Counted from the first letter of the stretch, positions 1 to 7,195 are shown. The stretch: DNA of 15,432 nt from Rhodospirillaceae bacterium (GCA_002691085.1 NZGX01000061.1:1-15432), one strand, 5' to 3'. Numbers and translations are program-made. The notes: generated by a model not told the origin, from the letters alone.

Positions 1-646
1 CTCTTGATCTAAAACAATCCTCCTGATCAGGGATAACAACAACTGTATGACCCTGAGCTACTAAATATTCATAAAACTTAAACCATTCGCTAATATCTAT
101 ATTCCGTTCCGCGAAGTATTTACTGAATCTTATAGTCAACACAATATATTCAGAATTTAAACTAAGTTTAATTTGTTGATTTGCGTGATCCGTACCCTTG
201 AATATCTTAAAATTTGCTCCGTTTTGATATAACTTCATAAACCGACTCGGTCTGTATAGTTCCATCGAAGCAAGAAGCTCTTTTTCGGTAATTGCCTCAC
301 CTTTATTATGATACATTTTATCATAATTAGAGGGTAAATCATATTTTTGGTTAATACTTGGAGAGTAGTTTTTAAGTATTTTAATATTAGAAATTGTATC
401 TAATACCGAGCAACATCCAAGTATAATGCTTTTAATTCTCCACCATTTTTCATGTTCATCTATACTACTGTCGCGCAGGGTAAAATCCCTAAAGTTATCT
501 GCGCGTATAGTAAGATCAAGTAAGGCTTCTTTAGAAGTAAGTTGCCTGATTGCATCTGCGTGAACCAGAAAATGACCAAAATCGTATGATATAGGCATAA
601 TATTTAGGTCATAAATTATTTTAGTTAATTTAGTGTCATTGAGCAT
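1..646 (-). CDS. Uncharacterised protein of a polysaccharide-type locus, partial (C-terminus beyond left edge)
   Basis: An open frame runs leftward from ATG at 646-644 to the window edge with no stop, giving about 215 residues. It begins MLNDTKLTKIIYDLNIMPIS. Near residues 18-30 it has SYDFGHFLVHADAI. Around 165-205 it has YIVLTIRFSKYFAERN, then DISEWFKFYEYLVAQG and HTVVVIPDQED. From memory, this YDF...FL opening and the later 'LT.R...RN.....W..F...L...G..V.V..D' pattern recur in unnamed proteins of O-antigen and surface-sugar loci, some with a glycosyltransferase-like C-terminal half. I do not know a function. The start lies 3 nt after the SDR stop, so it is the last visible gene of the leftward operon. 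No signal peptide or membrane segment is visible. The reading frame is certain and the family link is tentative. Confidence 0.75.
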   Translation of the reverse strand, partial: MLNDTKLTKIIYDLNIMPISYDFGHFLVHADAIRQLTSKEALLDLTIRADNFRDFTLRDSSIDEHEKWWRIKSIILGCCSVLDTISNIKILKNYSPSINQKYDLPSNYDKMYHNKGEAITEKELLASMELYRPSRFMKLYQNGANFKIFKGTDHANQQIKLSLNSEYIVLTIRFSKYFAERNIDISEWFKFYEYLVAQGHTVVVIPDQEDCFRSR

Positions 647-649
647 TTA

Positions 650-1627
650 CTAGCTTCCCGGGGTCTCTTGATATCTGCGAGAAGATATAGGAGATAATAC
701 ATAGTGACGCATCCATTCAACATTATAATTTATGTTTTCATCTTCAATTAAACCTTTCTCAAAAGCACTTATTACATCGTTGATAGAATCTTCTACAGAC
801 TTTTTCGGGGTAAAGCCAACTGTGCTTAGTTTATCGGAGTTTAATCTATATGAACGAGAGTCATTTGAAGTTTTATAGTTAATTTTTGCATTTGTCCTAG
901 CGCCTACAATCTCAGCAATTTCCTTAACAGAGAGATTTTCTCCCCCTGCGTTAAATACTCCCTCTATTTTTGGATTATCAATTAAAAAGCAATAAAGATC
1001 AGTAATATCATCTATATGTATGTTAGGCCTGTCCTGGTTACCACCAAGGACGGTAATTTTACCTTTTATTATTGCTTGTGCAGTTAGAAGATTTACAACT
1101 ACATCTAATCTCATTCTGGGAGAATAACCACATACTGTAGCTGGACGAATAATCTGACAACACATTTTCTTTGAATACGATAACAGTGCACGCTCAGCCA
1201 CCATCTTTGAAGAATTGTAGACTGTTAAAGGATGAAGATCCATATCTTCAACGACTTGTTCTTCTTTTTTTATACCATATACACTTGCTGAAGAAGCATA
1301 GATAAATTGTTTAACGCCTTCTCTATGTGCTTTATCTGCCAATTGCATGGTTGATAACGCGCTAATTTCCCAAGTCATTATTGGATCAAGGTCTCCGCAA
1401 GGGTCATTTGCAATAGAGGCAAGATGTATTACAGCATCAAATCCCTTAAGTGATAGATTTGTTAAATTTCTAATATCTTGTTTGATAATTTTTAAATTTT
1501 TATGGCTTGGTAAATGATTACCAAACCATTGAAGGTCGACAACAGTTATATTAAATCCTTTTTTGAGAAGTTTTGGAACTAAAACTGTTCCCTTATAACC
1601 ACATCCGCCAGTAATAAATATATTCAT
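650..1627 (-). CDS. NAD-dependent epimerase/dehydratase, extended SDR family (nucleotide-sugar type)
   Basis: This 325-residue cytoplasmic protein most likely acts on a nucleotide-activated sugar by NAD-dependent epimerisation, dehydration or reduction. The Rossmann motif TGGCGYKG is at residues 6-13, and D31 ends the second strand, favouring NAD over NADP. HLASIANDP is at 68-76, the SSASVYG strand at 112-118, and the catalytic YNSSK (Y137, K141) follows. RPATVCG (161-167) and NIHIDDI (202-208) are typical substrate-side segments. Length is normal for extended SDRs. The 'A..NDP.G.L.P' loop is, from memory, frequent in sugar-modification loci that also carry methyltransferases. The exact substrate cannot be read. 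The gene starts 32 nt after the FAD oxidoreductase stop and is followed after 3 nt by the next gene. A weak TAGG lies just upstream of the ATG. The stop TAG is followed at once by in-frame TAA and then the next ATG. Confidence 0.93.
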   Translation of the reverse strand: MNIFITGGCGYKGTVLVPKLLKKGFNITVVDLQWFGNHLPSHKNLKIIKQDIRNLTNLSLKGFDAVIHLASIANDPCGDLDPIMTWEISALSTMQLADKAHREGVKQFIYASSASVYGIKKEEQVVEDMDLHPLTVYNSSKMVAERALLSYSKKMCCQIIRPATVCGYSPRMRLDVVVNLLTAQAIIKGKITVLGGNQDRPNIHIDDITDLYCFLIDNPKIEGVFNAGGENLSVKEIAEIVGARTNAKINYKTSNDSRSYRLNSDKLSTVGFTPKKSVEDSINDVISAFEKGLIEDENINYNVEWMRHYVLSPISSRRYQETPGS

Positions 1628-1659
1628 CTTAACTAACCTATATCAATTAAATTAAAAAT

Positions 1660-3042
1660 TTAAAAAGTATTTAAGACTTCTGGGTGAATTCCAAAATTAT
1701 CATCTAGATTAAATTTTAAGCAAATATTCTCATAGAATATTTTTGCTTCATTTCGTAATTCTCTTTCTACGCGTTCAATATCTTTATGCAGAATTGTATT
1801 ATGCTCAATTAACCCCCCTATTTTATTGTCTACGTAAGACTGGACTGCAAGATTACGATCACCATAGGAGATCAGTTTTCTGTCTGGTTCCCACCCAATA
1901 AAGTTTTTATTTCTATCTCTATTATTAAACCATTTAATGATATCATCAACTATTATTGGGCTGTAGGTTAGGCCATCACGTTTTGTTCCAGTAGCAACGA
2001 AGATATTTGGGCAAGAGCCTAATGGCCCTATCATTGGTTTACCATCAAGGGAAATAGGTCTGAAGCCAAGAATTGGCTCTACAAGAGATTTATTTACTTT
2101 TTTTGTAAAATCGGATTCAAAGCATTCAAGCAAGTATTTTATTGTAAGAAGTCTGTGTCCTTTAACTGGCTTATGTGTAACAAAATTACCAGCTCCAAGA
2201 TAATAAATACCATTCTCTCTTGGAACGATATGAATACCACAGGTACTACCTCTATTAGGAGACCTAACAACACACTTAGGTGGTAAAATATCTTTTAATT
2301 TATCTGGCAGACTAATTTGCATAGCTGTCCCGGCTCCAAATAAAAGGGGTATAAGTTCATTTGAAAGATCACCAAGAGCATCATTACTATAGGCGCCTGC
2401 AGCTAATAAAACTTTTGAGGTATATAAAGTTTCATCCCCTACCGTTATACTAATATGAGACCCCCGGGGAGAAATGTTTTCAGCATAAGCATTAATTAAA
2501 TCTATGTTTTTTTTCTCACGAAATTTTTTATCAAACCAGGAAAATAATTCTGGTGTGGAAATTGCCATTTCATCTTTAAGTTCAATAAAGTCTGCTGATG
2601 AACCAATTTGCATGGTATTCCTTAAGAAATCTATATTTGATGATTCCAAAGTTAATTTTTTATAATTTAAGGAAGCTTTTTTTATTGCACTAAAACAGCC
2701 TTTCTCAAGTTCCGTTGAGTCAGGTTTAAGATATACTACAGTGCTATTAGCTACTAAAACGGAAGATCTCAAATTATAACTTTCTAAGAATTCTAACCAT
2801 TTGGGTATCGCTAAACAGCCAATTTCAAGTTTTCTCTTTATATAGTCATCTTCGGATTTAAAGTAATCTATTTCACCAAAAACATTAAGCATTGCTCCAG
2901 CAGCGACACTTGCGCTACCATATCTCGTTTTTGGCCCTATAACACCAACCTTAACTTTATCTGAGAGGTTAGCAATCTTTAATGCTGACATGCATCCTAT
3001 AATTCCATTGCCAATAATAAGAATATCGTAGTGAGGATTCAT
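1660..3042 (-). CDS. FAD-dependent oxidoreductase, DAO (D-amino-acid/glycine oxidase-like) family
   Basis: This 460-residue flavoenzyme probably oxidises a C-N or C-O bond in a small substrate. The N-terminal dinucleotide fold DILIIGNGIIG has the GxGxxG at 11-16. SASVAAGAMLN (43-53) is the usual DAO-family loop near the flavin. LLAAGAYS (212-219) is the second FAD-binding strand. The C-terminal signature runs from LGFRPISLDGKPMIGP (325-340) to VATGTKRDGLTYSP (349-362) and is well conserved. Residues 370-460 extend beyond the usual ~370-residue core, are rich in charged residues and match nothing I recognise. There is no signal peptide, so it is cytoplasmic. It is the first gene of the leftward operon, ahead of the SDR. 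That context suggests a sugar or amino-sugar precursor as substrate rather than glycine for thiamine synthesis, but this is inference. No clear Shine-Dalgarno precedes the ATG. Confidence 0.9.
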   Translation of the reverse strand: MNPHYDILIIGNGIIGCMSALKIANLSDKVKVGVIGPKTRYGSASVAAGAMLNVFGEIDYFKSEDDYIKRKLEIGCLAIPKWLEFLESYNLRSSVLVANSTVVYLKPDSTELEKGCFSAIKKASLNYKKLTLESSNIDFLRNTMQIGSSADFIELKDEMAISTPELFSWFDKKFREKKNIDLINAYAENISPRGSHISITVGDETLYTSKVLLAAGAYSNDALGDLSNELIPLLFGAGTAMQISLPDKLKDILPPKCVVRSPNRGSTCGIHIVPRENGIYYLGAGNFVTHKPVKGHRLLTIKYLLECFESDFTKKVNKSLVEPILGFRPISLDGKPMIGPLGSCPNIFVATGTKRDGLTYSPIIVDDIIKWFNNRDRNKNFIGWEPDRKLISYGDRNLAVQSYVDNKIGGLIEHNTILHKDIERVERELRNEAKIFYENICLKFNLDDNFGIHPEVLNTF

Positions 3043-3343
3043 TTAAAGACTATTAATACTGTTAAGCATTGTTATATATTTTAGACGAGGATAATATATT
3101 ATTTATAATAGTATATACTATATTAGCCAAATTATAGCCATATAAAAAAATCTAGATAAACACTAGAACGACTACCTTCAAAATCTAGATAATAGAATTT
3201 TATAAATTTTTTAATGAAAATATATTTAAGTTTAAAATAGTTATTTAATTATATATACTGATACCCTTAATTAATAATTATTGAATTAAAGTATAAATTT
3301 AGTGTAAAGAGTGGACTTTAATTCTAAAAGATAGAGTTGATTT
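3043..3343. promoter_or_regulatory. Divergent intergenic region with probable promoters for both sugar operons
   Basis: This ~300-bp, extremely AT-rich gap separates the leftward FAD oxidoreductase operon from the rightward methyltransferase-aminotransferase pair, so it must hold promoters for both. No small ORF, RNA gene or terminator was seen. A weak rightward promoter candidate is TTGAAT (3281-3286) with TGTAAA (3303-3308) after a 16-nt spacer, 35 nt before the methyltransferase ATG. In sequence this AT-rich such matches arise by chance. The main structured element is the pair of 13-bp repeats listed separately. Confidence 0.5.
3147..3192. repeat. Two identical 13-bp direct repeats with palindromic core, possible operator pair
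   Basis: AAAATCTAGATAA occurs exactly at 3147-3159 and again at 3180-3192. Each copy contains the perfect 8-bp palindrome ATCTAGAT. The repeats are offset by 33 bp, close to three helical turns, so both would face the same side of the DNA. They sit about 105 bp upstream of the FAD oxidoreductase start and 150 bp upstream of the methyltransferase start. This arrangement suits a dimeric regulator binding between divergent promoters. The same 8-mer also occurs once inside the FAD oxidoreductase gene near 1702-1709, so the core alone is not rare here. Confidence 0.4.
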
Positions 3344-4051
3344 ATGGATGACAAATTTTATGGAGATATATCATCTGAACTAGCAAAAGAAGCTTATGCA
3401 CCTATTAGTTCAACTCATACAAAATCTAAGAAACGCAACTTAAAGCTTGGTATCAACTCCTCTGAGATTTTTCTTTCAGACCCAAAAATGTTAGGGTTTG
3501 TTGCTGCAAAACATAAATTTGTTGGAAAGATGGTTGAAGGCTTTGAAAGTGTACTAGAAGTCGGCTGTATGGATGGGTTTGGTAGTATTATTGTTGCTGA
3601 TTTTGTTAAAAGCTTAACCTCTATTGATTTCTATAAAGACCATATTGAACAAGCAAAAATAAATGTCGAGCCACATAGAGATAATATTTCCTTCGTAGGA
3701 GGAGATTTTTTAGAATACAAGTTCAAGAAAAAATTTGATGGTTGTTTTGCGCTTGATGTTTTAGAGCACATTGACCCCGAACAGGAAAAAATTTTTCTTA
3801 GTAAGGTCGTGGACAGTCTAAAGTCTTCGGGTGTGTTTATAGTTGGTATGCCATCAATAGAATCTCAGGCTTATGCTTCGAAGGAAAATATTAAGACGCA
3901 TATTAATTGCCAAACAGCTAGTCAGCTTTCAAATACTCTCAAATCATATTTTGAAAACGTATTTTCTTTTGGAATGAATGATGAAGTTTTACATACTGGT
4001 TATTCAAAAATGTGCCATTATATAATTAAAATATGTACATCGCCAAAATAA
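3344..4051 (+). CDS. Class I SAM-dependent methyltransferase of polysaccharide-locus type
   Basis: This 235-residue cytoplasmic protein probably methylates a sugar or another biosynthetic intermediate. Motif I is VLEVGCMDGFGS (70-81), with E72, G74 and G78 in place but Met76 where the family normally has Gly. The acidic end of strand 2 is D95. DFLEY (121-125) follows, then ALDVLEHIDP (136-145) as the motif IV region, and FIVGMPSIESQAYAS (165-179). The segment DPKMLGFVAAKHKFVGKM (46-63) before motif I and the GMPS.ESQ.YAS stretch are, from memory, shared by a methyltransferase family common in O-antigen and capsule loci. Length is normal. Start ATG at 3344 has only a weak AGAG upstream. The sugar aminotransferase follows after 48 nt on the same strand, which supports a joint pathway. 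The methyl acceptor is unknown. Confidence 0.88.
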   Translation: MDDKFYGDISSELAKEAYAPISSTHTKSKKRNLKLGINSSEIFLSDPKMLGFVAAKHKFVGKMVEGFESVLEVGCMDGFGSIIVADFVKSLTSIDFYKDHIEQAKINVEPHRDNISFVGGDFLEYKFKKKFDGCFALDVLEHIDPEQEKIFLSKVVDSLKSSGVFIVGMPSIESQAYASKENIKTHINCQTASQLSNTLKSYFENVFSFGMNDEVLHTGYSKMCHYIIKICTSPK

Positions 4052-4053
4052 GA

Positions 4054-4070
4054 TAGGATTTTAAATCCTA
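4054..4070. repeat. 17-bp near-perfect palindrome between methyltransferase and aminotransferase
   Basis: TAGGATTT (4054-4061), a single T, then AAATCCTA (4063-4070) form a perfect 8-bp inverted repeat around one base, two bases after the methyltransferase stop. The centre is too tight for a good RNA hairpin beyond about 5-6 pairs, and no T-run follows. It is therefore not a convincing intrinsic terminator. A protein-binding site, or a weak processing or attenuating stem within the operon, is more plausible. Confidence 0.35.
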
Positions 4071-4099
4071 CTAATTTTATCCAGAATAAGGTTTAAAGT

Positions 4100-5194
4100 A
4101 TGAAGGTGCCTTTCATTAATCTAAATTCACGATACCAACAATACAGAAAAGCTTTTCATCAAGTACTTGATGAGGTTATTGATAGTAGTCAATTTATTTT
4201 AGGGGAAAGCCTTAGTAGATTTGAAGATAATCTCTCTGAATATATTGGGACTAAATATTCTGTAGGAGTGGGTAATGGAACTGATGCATTAATTTTAGGT
4301 TTGAAATCTCTTGGTATTGGGCAGGGCGATGAAGTTATTACTACACCAATGTCTTATTTAGCTTCGACATCAGCAATTTATTTAGCCGGAGCTGAGGCCA
4401 AATTTGTTGATATTGGAGATGATCTAAATTTAGACCCCATAAAAGTTGAAAATGCAATTAATCATAAAACCAAAGCAATACTGGTTGTTCATTTAGCTGG
4501 TGTGCCTGCAAAGATGGTTCAACTTAAGACAATTGCAGATAAAAATGGTTTAAAGTTAATTGAGGATTGTGCACAATCTATAGGAGCGCAAATTGATGAC
4601 AGATTTGTTGGTAGTTTTGGGGATATAAGTGCAATTAGTTTCCATCCAACAAAAAACCTTGGTGCACTTGGTGATGGAGGTATAGTTCTAACAAACCATC
4701 AAGAGTCTTATGATTGGCTCAAGAAAGCCAGGAACCATGGACATTCTTCAAGGGACCAATGTGAGTTTTGGTCTATGAACTCTCGTCTTGATAATATGCA
4801 GGCAGCATTTTTGGATATTATTTTAAAAGACCTTCCAAAGAGTCTTAATCAAAGAAGATCTCAAGCAGATAGATACAAAAAATTATTGGATAATATGGTA
4901 ACCTTTCCAGAAATTTCGCAAAATCTCAAGCCCACCTTCAATTTTTTTATGATTCTGGCGGATAGAAGAGATGATTTGATGGATTGGCTCCAAAAACAAG
5001 GTATTGACTCTAAAATTCATTACCCTATTCCAATACATCAAATGGACGCCTGCAGTTTATATACAAATTCGAAAAATGATTTGAGCAAAGCAATTCAGAA
5101 TACATCTAAGATACTTAGTTTGCCAATAGGTCCACATATTGATGATAGCCAAATAGATTATGTGTGTAAAAAAATTAAAGATTTTTATATATAA
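4100..5194 (+). CDS. DegT/DnrJ/EryC1/StrS-family PLP sugar aminotransferase
   Basis: This 364-residue fold-type I PLP enzyme transfers an amino group, usually from glutamate, to a keto-sugar nucleotide to make an amino sugar. It opens KVPFINLNSRY (2-12), standard for the family. GNGTDAL (58-64) binds the PLP phosphate, LIEDCAQSIGA (153-163) carries D156 facing the pyridine nitrogen, and SFHPTKNLGALGDGG (180-194) carries the Schiff-base Lys185. NSRLDNMQAA (227-236) and IHYPIPIHQ (306-314) are conserved substrate and dimer segments. Length is typical and all key residues are present. AATAAGG at 4085-4091 sits 8 nt before the ATG, one of the better ribosome sites here. It is co-directional with the methyltransferase. 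The divergent SDR could supply the keto-sugar or modify the product. The sugar specificity cannot be assigned from sequence alone. Confidence 0.95.
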   Translation: MKVPFINLNSRYQQYRKAFHQVLDEVIDSSQFILGESLSRFEDNLSEYIGTKYSVGVGNGTDALILGLKSLGIGQGDEVITTPMSYLASTSAIYLAGAEAKFVDIGDDLNLDPIKVENAINHKTKAILVVHLAGVPAKMVQLKTIADKNGLKLIEDCAQSIGAQIDDRFVGSFGDISAISFHPTKNLGALGDGGIVLTNHQESYDWLKKARNHGHSSRDQCEFWSMNSRLDNMQAAFLDIILKDLPKSLNQRRSQADRYKKLLDNMVTFPEISQNLKPTFNFFMILADRRDDLMDWLQKQGIDSKIHYPIPIHQMDACSLYTNSKNDLSKAIQNTSKILSLPIGPHIDDSQIDYVCKKIKDFYI

Positions 5195-5250
5195 TTTCTT
5201 TATTTACTGGCTGTTACTTAATTTTATAATAATTATTAGAGTGAGTTTAT

Positions 5251-5265
5251 AGGATATATAAGTTG
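5251..5265 (+). promoter_or_regulatory. Ribosome binding site that selects a TTG start
   Basis: AGGA at 5251-5254 lies 8 nt before TTG at 5263-5265. The next in-frame Met is residue 45, inside the conserved region, and starting there would remove the signal peptide. The spacing and the hydrophobic N-terminus that follows both support TTG as the true start. Confidence 0.65.
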
Positions 5266-5973
5266 TATAAATTGATACTTTTCTCTCTTTTACTAATAAC
5301 TTCAGTCGAAGCAAAAGACTTATATTATGAAATAAAAAGGGCTAGTCGGGACGGCATCGGTAAGGTTTATCTCGGTCGAGAAATATCTCAAGTAATGGGA
5401 CATCTTGCTGCTGGTTGGCTTGAGCGCCCCGAGCGTGAGAGGAAAGAGCGAACAGATCTTTTAATTAACAGCCTTGAACTAGAAGCTAATTATGTTGTTG
5501 CAGATATTGGAGCAGGAACAGGTTACTTCACCTTCCCTATTAGCATACGAGTACCTCAAGGTAAGGTGTTAGCTGTGGATATTCAGCCAGAAATGCTTGC
5601 TATTATTAATTCTCGAAAGAGGTCAGGGGGGCAGGAACAGGGATGGTCTAACATAGAGACAATCCTTGGCAAAGAGACCAGTCCGAATTTACCTAGTGAG
5701 ACAGTTGATCTGATTCTAATGGTAGATTCTTATCACGAATTCTCTTATCCCCAAGAGATGGGTAAAGCAATGGTAAGTGCATTGAAACCAGGTGGTCGAA
5801 TCGTTTTAGTTGAATACCGAATGGAGGATCCCTTAGTCCCTATAAAGCGCCTTCACAAAATGAGCCTAAATCAATCAAAAAAAGAGATGGCTGTTCTTGG
5901 GCTCGTTTTTATAAAAAATAAGGATATATTACCGCAACAGCATTTTATGATTTTTGAGAAACCAATTTACTAA
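5263..5973 (+). CDS. SAM-dependent methyltransferase-like protein with N-terminal signal peptide
   Basis: This 236-residue protein has a class I methyltransferase domain behind an apparent signal peptide. Residues 1-17 are short-basic then hydrophobic and end in VEA, so cleavage is likely before K18. YLGREISQVMGHLAAGWLER (36-55) precedes motif I VADIGAGTGYFT (79-90). D106 in AVDIQPEML is the expected ribose-binding acid. LILMVDSYHEF (150-160) and ALKPGGRIVLVEYR (173-186) complete the fold, and KRLHKM (195-200) is followed by LPQQH (223-227). This whole pattern matches, from memory, a family of secreted-looking methyltransferases in environmental bacteria, with no established substrate. SAM is not normally available outside the cytoplasm, so either the leader is uncleaved or the protein binds something else. 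GC content is clearly higher than in the flanking sugar genes. It is convergent with the hydrolase downstream. Confidence 0.87.
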   Translation: MYKLILFSLLLITSVEAKDLYYEIKRASRDGIGKVYLGREISQVMGHLAAGWLERPERERKERTDLLINSLELEANYVVADIGAGTGYFTFPISIRVPQGKVLAVDIQPEMLAIINSRKRSGGQEQGWSNIETILGKETSPNLPSETVDLILMVDSYHEFSYPQEMGKAMVSALKPGGRIVLVEYRMEDPLVPIKRLHKMSLNQSKKEMAVLGLVFIKNKDILPQQHFMIFEKPIY

Positions 5974-6056
5974 TCCTTTATATATTTTTTCTTCTAGTCT
6001 TAAGTACTTTAATCCCAAGAGAAATCTGAAAGATCCAAAATGTTATTATTTCAATA

Positions 6057-6989
6057 TTATTTCTGAATTTCTTTAGAAAACGTAGCTGCCATCATTGCCC
6101 ACCGTTTGGGTTGGGCCATCAATTCAAGCAGGTTTCCATCTGAGAAAACGCGGTACTTAAAATCAGGACGCATTTTGGATACACGAACATCGATGTAATG
6201 AACGTCATCTTCCGTGTCTGTTAGAATCATTCCTGGTACATTAATTGCTTTTAAATCAGGTGCCATGTCATACTGAAAAGCAGCCCAATGCCCAATGTCA
6301 GGGCCCTGAATGAAAGAGGTAATTGCTAACCAAGTTCTCGCATTCAATATAGCTTGTTCCTGATTGGTCATCGGGAGAAGATCGAATGATTCAAGTAGAT
6401 GAGAACCATCCAACTTTGGTGTTCGTGGCTTGAATTTATAAGACTGATATTTTGTTCTTTCCTCCGCAGTGAATTGAGCTGCCCCATGGAGTATGATACC
6501 AAAAACACGATTAGGATAATTAGCTGCGAAAGACGCAGCAATTTGTGCACCAGTGTGATGACCTGCTACTAAAATTTTATTGATTTTCAGGTGATCTAGG
6601 ACATACACAAGATTGGAGGCATACTCTTGTATCGTAGGCTGATGAGGTGGGCGATCTGAACTTCCGTACCCAGGTGTATCGATCGTAATTGCTCGGACTC
6701 CTAAATCTGCAAGTTCATTCTGTACTTCTGCAAATTGAATCATTGACATAGGTGATTGATGAAGCAGAACGATGGGATTTAGATCATCACGCGGGCCAAT
6801 ATCCCGATAATGTACTTGACCCAATGGGGATTTCGCATATCCCTTGCCATTGGTCAATATACCCCACCCACGCCAATTATCGTTGGACACTCCTCGCATA
6901 TCTTCATCTGCTCTTACCGATAGAGCACAAAGGGCAGTTATTGCAAGTATTGCAGTGATAGTTACTTTTAGAGTCCTAACAACTGTCAT
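6057..6989 (-). CDS. Alpha/beta-hydrolase-fold protein, exported, with non-canonical catalytic residues
   Basis: This 310-residue protein has a signal peptide (hydrophobic 8-24, likely cleavage after VRA at 27) and an alpha/beta-hydrolase fold. PIVLLHQSPMS (72-82) forms the oxyanion-hole region, and TIDTPGYGSSDRP (102-114) is the classic strand-4 turn. The nucleophile elbow reads VAGHHTGAQIA (141-151), so G143-x-H145-x-G147 has His where Ser, Asp or Cys is expected. D258 or D261 (LTDTEDD) could be the acid. The usual final His position seems to be N286 in FSDGNLLE. From memory, some hydrolase-like families carry a 'G-x-H-T-G' elbow, so this may be a family trait rather than decay. The frame is intact, with a strong AAGGAG (7001-6996) 6 nt before the ATG. 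GC is higher than in the neighbours. It may be a periplasmic hydrolase of unusual mechanism or a binding protein. Confidence 0.88.
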   Translation of the reverse strand: MTVVRTLKVTITAILAITALCALSVRADEDMRGVSNDNWRGWGILTNGKGYAKSPLGQVHYRDIGPRDDLNPIVLLHQSPMSMIQFAEVQNELADLGVRAITIDTPGYGSSDRPPHQPTIQEYASNLVYVLDHLKINKILVAGHHTGAQIAASFAANYPNRVFGIILHGAAQFTAEERTKYQSYKFKPRTPKLDGSHLLESFDLLPMTNQEQAILNARTWLAITSFIQGPDIGHWAAFQYDMAPDLKAINVPGMILTDTEDDVHYIDVRVSKMRPDFKYRVFSDGNLLELMAQPKRWAMMAATFSKEIQK

Positions 6990-7195
6990 TTTAAGCTCCT
7001 TTTTAGATAAATGGAGGGGATATCGTAAAACATGCTAACATAAGTGCTTTATTATGTTTTATAATTAAACTAGTTATTCTTTTTTTACATTAAAATCAGT
7101 GGTTTGTTGCATTTTTACAAAGTGCAAATTTGGGGCTTTAGATAAACTTTAAAAGTATCTTCCTTCTTTGCAATTTAATGAAAAAGAGTAACTGG

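Noticed and set aside
3043..3343. Possible CRISPR or iteron array in the AT-rich divergent region
   Set aside because: Only two copies of one 13-bp repeat exist, with no regular series, no cas or replication gene, and no spacer pattern.
5227..5238. TAATAATTATTA palindrome upstream of the exported methyltransferase
   Set aside because: It is made only of A and T in a region of similar composition, so chance is the simplest explanation.
6368..6550. A short open frame inside the hydrolase gene in another frame
   Set aside because: It lies in the same strand region as the conserved hydrolase core and has no ribosome site or motif, so it is a shadow frame.
6752..7038. Overlapping plus-strand open frames across the start of the hydrolase gene
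   Set aside because: They lie opposite a gene with a signal peptide, a strong ribosome site and a recognisable fold. Their translations show no family motif.
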